Source: Hyalella azteca | Lineage: Eukaryota > Arthropoda > Malacostraca > Amphipoda > Hyalellidae | Length of the DNA stretch: 64,000 nt | Reading direction: 5' to 3' | Assembly (NCBI RefSeq): GCF_000764305.2 | Contig: NW_025947093.1 | Coordinates: 62,001 to 126,000, forward strand | Shown here: positions 22,711 to 34,700 of the stretch, one piece after another | Layout: each line of letters begins with the position of its first letter | Numbering within the stretch: position 1 is the stretch's first letter | Translations under genes and position numbers: made by a program | The notes under the pieces: model-generated | The model's input: the letters and a program-made list of their open reading frames with translations, nothing else | The model's database searches: none | Told to the model about the DNA's origin: nothing

Positions 22711-25700
22711 TTAGAAGCTAATTTTCCCCCTGGTCTTGAAATATCCCAGATGCGCTGCGTTGTGCAGCAGGGACACCAGACCCACGTAGTTCTCCACCAC
22801 CAGCTGCAGGTCTTCGTCGTCCTCGTCAGACGCTGTGCCGGCTGCAACCGGCGGAGAATCGGTCGTAACATGCTGAGTATCGCCGGTAGTCTGCGGACAA
22901 TGGGCCGAAATCTGCCAGGAATCGGTCGTAATATGCTGAACATCGCCGGTTGTCTGCGGGAAATGGGCCGAAATCTGCCAAGAATCTTCCGCGAATGCGG
23001 AACTTTGATCGGAACGGCCGTTTTTAATACATTTTTCAGGGTTGTTTGGCAGGGCGCTGTTCATCAGATCTTTTTGCGTCTTTCGATTTTCATCCACATC
23101 CCCACAAAATCTCTCTGCGTCGTTGGGATTTTTATTTAAACTTTTCGCCGATCCATCTGATTTAGCATCGCTATCTGAGGTCGTATTTTTATTAGCCTTG
23201 AGTTCTACATTAGAGCCAAACGGCGCCGTTTCAGTGCAGTTTCGTGGCACGTGAGGCAGATTAGAGCTCCTCACATCATTTGTATGGTCGTACAAAGAGC
23301 GAAACATGGGCGCCACTTTGAGCTTGCATACAGGAGCGTCCGCTCGGTTGGCCAGCTCATCCAGCGCCACCGATAACTCCCGCGATAAATGCAGGACGTC
23401 ATACATCGATGTGTCATCACCTGTGCCAAGAGTTCGTTTAATTTATTGGCAGTTATAATAAGGATGAATAACTTTTGTTCTTATTCGAGGTGTCGTGAAC
23501 GTTTGATACATTCGATAAACTTGTCTGAAACGTGTAACGATGATTCAAAAGTATAATAGTTTCATGAAAAATGTTATCATATCCATTCCGATAACATTAA
23601 TTATTGCAAACTTTAAAATTTGTAGATTTAGAATAGTTTGAACTGACCTGAGGTGCACCAGAAGAGAGGATGAGACGTCAGTGTAAGGTAGGGCAAATCG
23701 TTGCAGAATGGGTTCCATCTCTGACGCCATGTTGGTTCGCCAGCTTGTTTTTCACATTTATTGCGGCCGGTTTTGTGCTTTTCTTGGCCAATACAGACGC
23801 AATCGTGTTTTGTACAAACTCTGGGTGCGTCTTTTTGTTCTTCATCATTCTGAAAAATGTCCTTCTTAGTATAGAGATCTCCGCAGCCACAATCTTGTTT
23901 TTTGAGATTGTCGTAACTACCAACTCGTTTTTGGCAACTGATATAGTCACCATCCTCTTCTTGGAGCTCGGTGCAGCCACCATCTTGTTTTTGGCAACTG
24001 GTACAACCACCATCTTGTTTTTGGCAAGTGGTACAGCCACCATCTTGTTTTTGGCAACTGGTACATCCACCATCTTGTTTTTGGCAACTGGTAGAGCCAC
24101 CATCTTGTTTTTGATAATCGGTACAGTCACCATCTTGTTTTTGACAATCGGTACACCCACCATCTTGTTTTTGGCAACTGGTACAGCCACCATCTTGTTT
24201 TTGGCAACCTTTGTAAATGTCATCATGGCGCAGAGGAGCAACAACTTGACGGCATGTTTTTGTAGTCACATCACGATCAGTTTCACTTTCAGGCGTTACT
24301 GAATTACACGAGTGACCAAGTTTATCCGTGATTGGGTGGCTGAAAAGCCGCAGCCCCGGCAAATTACTGGAAACGAAACAGGATATTACTTGAATTTTAA
24401 AGCGGATTTTAGGACGTGCAAAATAATTTTATAGTCTTAATATGTGAGCATTCTTTTATTAATCAAATCAATAGGTGCATAAATGATTACTACAAACCGA
24501 ATAACTAATAAGTGTGTTTCACTAACCGAGGATCGGAGTTTAGTCCAAGAGAAGCGGAAGGCGGACCTGAAAGAAAATTAAACAACATTTAAACGTCATC
24601 GGAATAAATTAGTTATTGTTCGTAGAGATTATCCTTACCGGTTCTAGCATGCCCACCCCAAGCTGCTACTGCATTTATGCTCAGAGAAATGAGAGAAAAA
24701 TATTTCTAAAATCCTTGAATTTTCCCCATGTTTGTGTGGGTTGTTCCGTCCAAAATCTCATTTGCTTCAATTAACGAAATTTTGACCATTTTTGCCCTCA
24801 TCCTAGATCGAAATTATTAAACTACTATTCTAATACTAAATTATTAGTTTATCAGTAAACAGTTAGTGCATTAGTAAAAAATTCGAGCATTAGTAAACAG
24901 TCAGTGGATCATTAAACAATTAGTGCATCATTAAATAATTAGGGCATCATTAAACAATTACTGCATTAGTAAACAATTATTATACAAGTAAAAATTCGTT
25001 TCGCCTCTACGCGAACGCGGCAATAAAGAAAATGAAGAGAATCTAACTTCTACAGTCGTTTTTAATTGATGACAGAATTCATAAAAATTGACTCGTGCTT
25101 AACAATGAGTTTACAAGATATGCTACCTAACTGTGTCCGGTGTCAAACTGGCGTCTCATTATATTCATTATAATTATAACATGTAAATTCTTATATATTA
25201 TCATCTGTAATTGAAACGTAATATTCATTAGACGTGATAGAGATTGATAGAAAAGTTCTAGACCTGAGTCAGCGTTTGGACAACATCATGTGATAGATCC
25301 CGCTATACAAAATACTTCGAACGCCACATGGGCGTTACGGATTGCAGTGTTTTAAGAGAGATGCGGTCAGGACAATACTATCTAAAATAATTGAGTGTTC
25401 TGCCAATCACTCACATTCCGTCCGTAAGAGTTCTGCCAATCACTGACAATTTTTCACGTGTATAAACTACCAATCACAGACGAGGAATCGGCCGATACGT
25501 GCACCGAAGCCGCTATGTGCACTTACACCGCAACATGCACTTACACCGCTACGTGCACTTTAGCCGCTATGTGCACTGAAGCCGCTTCGTGTACTTAGCA
25601 CTTTAACCGCATCTCCGAGAATCGCCATTATGCCCCGTCTGCATCTCATTCAAACTACGATTGCTTCAGTCACCACTGAGCCAGGAAGACGAGAGGTTGC

Positions 25701-28700
25701 AAGTGTGTCGCTCTAAGAACGTAAGTACAAACATTTGGTGTTATAAAATCCGTGGGACAAATGTGGTACATGATGTGGACAGTAAGCGCTGTGTTCATTT
25801 TGTGCAACGTGCGCTACATGGGGTCACGATCCCCGTGAACCAATAGAGGTGCACGATGTGGAGAGTAATTGTAGCTATTATCTGTAGCATCGTGCACCAT
25901 ATGTGACCATGACCAGCGCATGTTATTTGTAAAATTTCTTGTGAGATCCTTCAAGTATTCATTATATATTGTTGATTATTGGACACACTTAGTGTTTGCT
26001 ATATAATGAATTATGTAATATCCTCATTTCAGGCCCATGGATCCATCTCGATTTTACCGGAAACACGGAGGTTCTGAAAATGCTGAACATGATGCTGATG
26101 AAAATGGAGCAGATAGCCCTGATTCTGGAGATTCTGCTGATTCTTCATCCGATACATGCAATGATTTTTCACCAACTTATGCTCTAAATGAATCAGAAAG
26201 TAGTTCTGATAACGATTCAAGTAATAATGACGTTTCAGATGATGATGCCAGCTCAGCATGTGATGACAACGCAGGCAATGAATGGAATTCAACCGTAGCT
26301 TCAGCGAGATCATTCTCCTTCACAGGAAATGAACAACTATTAGTACAACCTGTACCTTCTGGAGCAGATGGAACTGTTTCACCTATTGATGCCTTCAAAT
26401 TGTTTGTAACTGACGATGTTATATCGCATATTGTTCAGGAAACAAATAGATATGCAGAGCAAGTTTTTGAAACTCAAAGAGTGACTAGGAAGTCACTTCT
26501 ATCAGATTGGAAACTGACAAATAATGACGAAATAAGGTTTCTTGGCATCATGATCTCTATGGGCCTTGTCAACATGCCAAGTATGGAATGCTATTGGTCA
26601 AAGAAAACACTTTATGCCTATGATTTTGTGAAAAGAAATATTACTAGAAGTCGATTTTTTCTCCTTCTGCGAATGCTGCATTTCAACGATAATGATACTT
26701 TTGAACAAAACAGAAGACTGCACAAAATAGAACCAATCCTTGATATGTTGAAGAATAACTTCAAATCAGTGTATTCTCCTGGGGAGAAACTAGTCGTGGA
26801 TGAGTTGCAGGTTCCATTTAGAGGAAGAATTTTCTTCAGACAGTACATTCCTGGCAAGTCACATGAATACGGCATCAAACTATACAAGCTTTGCACTGTG
26901 AATGGGTATACATGGAATTTTGAAGTATACACTGGCAACTTGTCGAATGTGCCTGAGCATAACCATTCGGAGTCAATTGTTTTCAAACTGGCGAAGCCTC
27001 TTCTAAAAAATGGAGCAACCATCTATGCTGATAACTACTATTCTTCGGTACCATTAGCCGAGAAATTGCTCCAAGAAAAAACTTACTATTGTGGAACTGT
27101 ACGCAAGAACAGGAAACTACTACCACAAGATGTTATGTCAGCAAAACTGAAAAGAGGCGAGGTAACAGGAAAGATGAACTCAAAAGGAGTAAAAATATGC
27201 CACTGGAAAGATAAGAGAGATGTCTTCACACTATCAACCTGCCCAGATCATGATTTGCAACTTATTACAACTGGTAAAAAAATCGAATGGGTAAGGAGGT
27301 GATGAAACCTGCATGCATTACAGATTATAATGCTGCAAAAGTTGGGGTTGACAAATCGGACCAAATGACTTTTTATAATTCAGTTCTCAGAAAAAGCACC
27401 AAATGGTACAGAAAACTTGCCATTGAATTGCTGTTAGGAACTTCAATTGTAAATGCTTGGGTTATTTATAACCAATTTTGTCTCTCGCAGCGACGAAGAA
27501 AAACGTCAATTCTGAAATTCAAAGAGAGTCTTGCAATGTCACTCATTTGCGGAATCGCTAAAGAGAATCTGAACCCGGGTCCAGGTAGATCAAACATCTC
27601 AGGAAAGCGCAAATCTCATGAACTGGTTGAGGCTGATGGGCCTAAAAGCAAGAAGAGGAAGAGATGTCTGTCTTGCTACAGCCAAATTGCCCATGCGGAA
27701 GAAACTAAAGTAGCCCGTTCAAAAACTCGCAAGATAAACACTTATTGCGACACTTGCAAGAATAAACCATATCTGTGCGTTTCATGCTTCAATCTGAAGC
27801 ATTCCATTTCGTCATAAAGCGCCTAAGGACTCAAGTTCAACAAAGAATGATTAATAATGTTTACTCGCTACACGCAAAATATATGCTTAGTATACATTAT
27901 CGTCATCATTATCCTTTACTTACAACACCTAAAATGTGATCGAGGAGGTTGATATTGAAGTTTAATGAATTATTATAAATTTAAGAGTGTGCACCATATG
28001 TGGGTCACGATGCAGGTTGAGACAGACACGCGTGACCCACATATGGGTCATGATGCGGTTAAAGTGTTAGGCCGCTACGAGTACTTAAGCCGCTACGTGC
28101 ACTTACACCGCAACATGCACTTAAGCGAGTCTGATTGTTCGGCCGCATGTTTGTTGTCAAAACGTTACTGAGGTGACGGAGATCGTAGCATTGATTTGAT
28201 ACTTCGCGTGTCTGCAGAGGTCTGTATTGACTTCTACTTGCACTTAGCGCATGGAGATCGAGGTGGTGGCAGGTAAGCTAGAGTGCTGCGAGTATGTCAT
28301 GAACACTTTCATATGTTCACCATATATGATAAGTCGCTGTTCACCATTCGTATCTTGAGGAGTTTTATCAACCAGTTCTGCGTTAGTATTGCCAAAAGAA
28401 TGTGTTTTTCAACGTCTCTGCTCTAGAATATGTTTATTATTATCCATTTTAAGGACATCAGTTTGCTATTTTTATCAATTAACGTTTCTTTACTTGCGAC
28501 GATATACAATCGAATAATAATAAGGCCAAATTCATTTAACGAGCATGCAATTAAAATTATATGGATTATTTCGTGTCATTTTGTGATGGTTGAGTTATTG
28601 AATGTGCATGCACGAAGAGCTATGCGCACCTGTTTGCTGATACATTCGGATACAATTTAATCACATTGTAAGACTGGGTTTACATGTTACTTTACTATAC

Positions 28701-31700
28701 ATTTCCGAAGTTGTACTTCTTAATCACAAGCCTCAGCCGACTCATAAGGTAGTAGGTACATTTCTAGTTGCTTTTTCCAAAACGTTCGTCTCTTAGATTT
28801 TTGTTGGTTTTAAACTTCGTTGCGACTAGAACCCTCATCAGTCGCATACGTTTTCACGTTCTGTATCTCATTGACATTAGTATCCAGATATTCTAGTTTG
28901 TTTACATTGTGTGAATGTGTTTAAGTAACGAAAACATTAAAAAATTTTCATGCCGTTTTTCTTGTTAACCAGTGATAATTAATGTCTTTTAGAAGAAGGA
29001 TATTCGTCTAAAGTCTATTTTTCGAAACTCCGCGGAAGAAAACCACAAATTATTTAAGAATTCGAAGAAAATATGCTGTGTCCTAATTAATTATATTCAT
29101 TGCTAATAACGGAATAGTTCAGAATTTATTATAACGTCTTCTTTTCCCTCGGCCCTTTGAATTAGTATATAACACTTATTAATATCAGCACGTTCTTGAA
29201 CTAAACACCATTCACGGTGGAGAAAAAAATACACATTTATGCACAGAAATGAATGTGTATATACAAAAAAGAAATTATTCAATAAAACCGTACCTTCGCA
29301 GTTGCCACTTTCACCGCTGTTGGCTTCACGGCACTCATTCCTGGGAGGTTTCTCTGAAATTAAATCAAAGTTAATTTTTTCATGTGAGTTTATGGAAGGT
29401 TCTCAATTTTTTCGTTAACGGCATCAATGTAATTTTTGCTTGCCTGCATACATAAACAGGTGTGTTGAGAAAAAACCAGCATTAGTGAAGGCAAGTTGAG
29501 ACTTACGGAGGACCGTTATTTTTTTCGGTTATAAACAAAATTGGTTATGAAAAGCGGACATAGTAAGGCCCAGAAGCACATCAGTGTATAGGGTCTAAAT
29601 AGTATAGCAAGAGGAAGACATAAATATATGGTTATGGGAGCACATGCGAAGGTTATAAGAGACTAACCTTCCTTATGGAAGGACTTTGACATCGATGTGT
29701 CGGCGATGTTATGCAGAGTCGCATGTAGCCGCGGCCACAACACGGACCGCAGGATGGACATCACACTGTCCGCCAGTCCGGAAATAACGCTAAAAAGTTA
29801 AAATAAACGTAAGTAAGCGGAAATTGAGGTGTACCATAGTGGAAAGGAGGGAGGAAGAGTAAGGTTTAGAAACTAGTGAAACGTACACTGTTAGAAAAAT
29901 TACCGTTAACGGTATTACCGGCGTTTTAGTGGCCGGTCGGCACGTGAAAAGAAACACCGTGTCGCCGTTTTTATTCTAATTTAACACGAGAAATCCGTAA
30001 AACATCTGATAAAAACGGCGAAACAGTTTATTTTCACGGGGCGACCGGCCACTAGAACGCCAGTTGGACCGTTTTTTCACCGTTTTTCTAACAGAGTACG
30101 AAACGAGACATAGGTAGAATGAAACAATGGAGGGAGAAGTTGATGGCAGACGAAAGAAGTTGATGGAAATATATAATTAGTGGCAAGGAGAAAAGATGAT
30201 GTAGGCGGAAGCAAGGAAAATGTAAGAGTAAGAAGGAATAAAATGGAAGATGATGAAACAGAACTTGAATTTAAGAAAAAAGAGGTTATAGTTGATGCTA
30301 GTATTTTTATATCCAACATGATGCGCTCCTAAAGAAAATCATTTGGGTTTGATTTCTCGATCATCAACGATTTGCTTTCTTCATATACTTTATGAAATTG
30401 TCACATGGCCTAAATGGGGACAACCAGTAAAAGACTCTCACCGTTAGAGTTCAGAATGCGGGTTAACAACTAAATTCTGACAATTATTCGATTTTAAATT
30501 CGATTTTTCACCGTTTTTGAAGCATTGTGAATATCATTCAAATTAAGTGTTATACTTCCGTTTATCCACTAAATTTGTAGGTAATTAGTGTTCCTGCACG
30601 TATAGAATCACAATTTTTTCACAAATTATCTTATCGCACTTTTTTATCAGGAAATTTCCGCCTGTCACGGACTTTTTTTGTCTCTTTGAAGTAAATTCCT
30701 TTTTCCGACCATATTTCCATATAAATTAAAATGTTAAAAATAAAATGTTATCATTCTAAGAAGCGTCCAATATTTTTCTAAGTTCATACAAATCTTTGCC
30801 GATCTTTCCGTATCTACCCTAACAAAATTCGGAGACCGCTTAGGCTTCGGCCGAATGGTCATTGGGTCAGAGAATAACTGGATATCAGAATAAATTGCTG
30901 TCACATTCTAATCATTTTCATTATCCACGAGCTTGCATCATCAGTCAACACATCATCGGACATCATCAGTCAACACATCATCGGACATCATCAGCCAACA
31001 CATCATTGGANTATATACATGAATATATCATAATATACATGAATATCATTATATACATGAATATATCATAATATACATGAATATATCATTATATACATGA
31101 ATATATCATTATATATATCAATATATCATTATATACATGAATATATCATTATATATATCAATATATCATTATATACATGAATATATCATCATATACATGA
31201 ATATATATATCAATATATCATTATATATATCATTGTACTCACGGGGCGAGGGAGCGGGGCGGGTAGACCAGCTCCCCCACGACAGCCCGTGACAGCCCCA
31301 CCAGCGGGTACCTGGGGGGGGGAGGGGCGGGGTAACATGGGGGGTGTTAAATCAAGGAGCTAATGAGGCGATTTAATGAGATTTATATGCTATCAAAGCT
31401 TGTTAAACTACTTAAAATTGCCAAAATACGAAAAATTGTAAACCACATATGGTTGGTAAAACTACTTAAAATTGCTAAGCTACTTGAAACTACTAAACTA
31501 CTGAATTACTACTACTAAATTACTAAACTATTACAATTGCTAAAACACGTAAAATTGTTGAACAAATTTGGACTAATTTGTTCAACAATTTTGAACTAAT
31601 TAATTGTTGAACTAATTTGGATTGTTAAACTATCTACTTAAAAATACGCGAGATTGCTAAACTACTTAAGATTGCTTAACTACTCAACACCTTTCCTAAG

Positions 31701-34700
31701 CTACTTAAGATTGCTAAACTACTTAACACGTTTCCCAATCTACTTAAGATTGTTAACTAGGTACATGACAGGAGTTAACTATTAAGCAAGAAAGCTATCA
31801 AATGCTCAAGACGCTTAATTAGTTCAGCTAATGAGCTTCACAAATAAGAAGAAGCAACGACGCTCATTAGTTAATAATCAGAATATATAAACAGTACCGC
31901 TAATGAGACATAAGTCACCACTCAGCACACACTGCACTTAACTCGCATGCGTCTCAATAGAAATTATTAGTTCAACTATTAATTTCCGTTTAATTAGTAC
32001 TTATTTCAGTTGAAATTAGAAATTATTAGTTCATTGGGAGCCGGCGACTTTAGTGCAGTGGAGCACTGCATGCAGTGACCTGGAGCACTGCATGCACAGA
32101 CCTGGAGCACTGCATGCACTGACCTGGAGCACTGCATGCACTGACCTGGAGCACTGCATGCACTGACCTGGAGCACTGCATGCACTGACCTGGAGCACTG
32201 CATGCACTGACCTGGAGCACTGCATGCACTGACCTGGAGCACTGCATGCACTGACCTGGAGCACTGCATGCACTGACCTGGAGCACTGCATGCACTGACC
32301 TGGAGCACTGCATGCACTGACCTGGAGCACTGCATGCACTGACCTGGAGCACTGCATGCACTGACCTGGAGCACTGCATGCACTGACCTGGAGCACTGCA
32401 TGCACTGACCTGGAGCACTGCATGCACTGACCTGGAGCACTGCATGCACTGACCTGGAGCACTGCATGCACTGACCTGGAGCACTGCATGCACTGACCTG
32501 GAGCACTGCATGCACTGACCTGGAGCACTGCATGCACTGACCTGGAGCACTGCATGCACTGACCTGGAGCACTGCATGCACTGACCTGGAGCACTGCATG
32601 CACTGACCTGGAGCACTGCATGCACTGACCTGGAGCACTGCATGCACTGACCTGGAGCACTGCATGCACTGACCTGGAGCACTGCATGCACTGACCTGGA
32701 GCACTGCATGCACTGACCTGGAGCACTGCATGCACTGACCTGGAGCACTGCATGCACTGACCTGGAGCACTGCATGCACTGACCTGGAGCACTGCATGCA
32801 CTGACCTGGAGCACTGCATGCACTGACCTGGAGCACTGCATGCACTGACCTGGAGCACTGCATGCACTGACCTGGAGCACTGCATGCACTGACCTGGAGC
32901 ACTGCATGCACTGACCTGGAGCAGTGGAGCACTGCATGCACTCACCTGGAGCAGTGCAGTGGAGTGAGGGCAATGAAGTCATATTTGACGACCAGGAGGC
33001 TGGAGTCGTGGAGCAGCACCAGCCGCTCCTGCTCCATGCCCCAGTGGCTCACTCTGCCCCAGTCAAAAAAGTTGTTGATATTATTTATTTAAAATAAATA
33101 ATGATAATAATAATTATTATCATTATTATTAATTAATAATTATAATTATTTATATTAATTAATTATTAATATAAAATTTAAAAAATTAATATAAAATAAT
33201 TAATTAATTATTACAATTATTATCAATATTTATTCAAATAAATAAATAATAATCCCGGTAACTTTATCAGCTCCAAAATATTATTGGATTTATATAGAGA
33301 AAATTCTACGTCTTTTGATCCAATATTTTATTATATCACTCACTGCCTCATAATATCACTCACTGCCTCATAATATCACTCACTGCCTCATAATATCACT
33401 CACTGCCTCATAATATCACTCACTGCCTCATAATATCACTCACTGCGTCAGGAGCCACACGCCTCTCATGTCGCCGTCCAGTGAAGGGTCGGTCAGAGCG
33501 CGACACTGCATGACCGCTCGCGACAACGCGCCGGCGCGCACTGAGAAGAACTGAAAACCGATAAGGGTTATATATAACGGTCACTAAGTTAAACGGGGTA
33601 CAGCAAAATTAAGCGGTAGTGTTGAAAAGTGTATATAAAAGAAAATCAGGTATTAAATATGTATAAATTAAATTGATGCATTTTTTGCTCTTGTGTGGGT
33701 CATCCTGACACAGTTTTGGCCCGTAATAAAGGGCGTAATTGTACAAATGAACCATCAATTTTTCTGTGTGTAGCGAATCAACGTGGCACCCCACCTGCAG
33801 CTCGGGGGGCGGGGGGAGGGAGGCGTCGCTATGGCGACGGGGGCCACCGATGGGAGGCTGCTTGTAGAACGAGCGACTCAGTCCTGACACAGAAGGTGGG
33901 TCAAGATATGACTCAGTCCTGACATAAAAGGTGGGTCAAGATATGACTCAGTCCTGACAAAAGGTGGGTCAAGATATGACTCAGTCCTGACAAAAGGTGG
34001 GTCAAAGATATGACTCAGTCCTGACACAAAAGGTGGGTCAAGATATGACTCAGTCCTGACACAAAAGGTGGGTCAAGATATGACTCAGTCCTGACACAAA
34101 TGGTGCATTATTATTATTATTATAAACAATAGACTTGAATCTCATTCAAATTTTTTATTGTGATAATCAAAGACTTTTTAGGTTCAATTTAAAATTAACT
34201 TTGAGGCTATCACAAAAAAATTTCGCATCTATATAAAAATTTCATTTTAAAGCCATATAAAAAACATTATTTGCAGGCATTCATTATTATTATTTATTAT
34301 TATTATTTACATTCACACAGTAGGACGTACATACAACAAACAATCAAGTCGAATCCCATGAAAATTTTTCATTGTGATAAAGTATTTCTGGGTTCAATTT
34401 GAAATCAATTTAACAAATAAAAATATATTTTAAAAAATTAACTCTGGGTCTATCAAAGATTTTTTTCTTCAATAAAAATTTAATTTTAAAGCCTTGAATT
34501 TAATTTTTAAATTTGAGCCTTTATTTAATTTTTAATTTTAAACTAATTTTAATTTTTTTTCATTTTTAATTTTTTATATTTAATTTTAAATTAAAAAAAA
34601 GTCACATTTTAACCCACCTTCTCTTGCGTAGAATCCAAGCCCACATTCTTCAGGAGTGGGCGGTGTGCAGGGCGGCCCAAGCCCACTCAGTGGGTCGCTG

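Noticed and set aside
23678..24244. Minus-strand NKMVAVPVAK repeat frame of 188 codons
   Set aside because: An alternative frame of the same 30-bp repeat; it does not join neighbouring exons in phase.
23670..24302. Plus-strand 210-codon frame with ATILFLATGT repeats, looking like a membrane protein
   Set aside because: It is the antisense of exon 10 of the TPRG1-like gene. The minus frame joins in phase to ten other exons and carries the RWNPF motif.
32006..32982. Three overlapping minus-strand frames of about 300 codons (VHAVLQVSACSAPGQ-type)
   Set aside because: They are translations of the 22-bp minisatellite, open in every minus frame because the unit has no stop in any frame.
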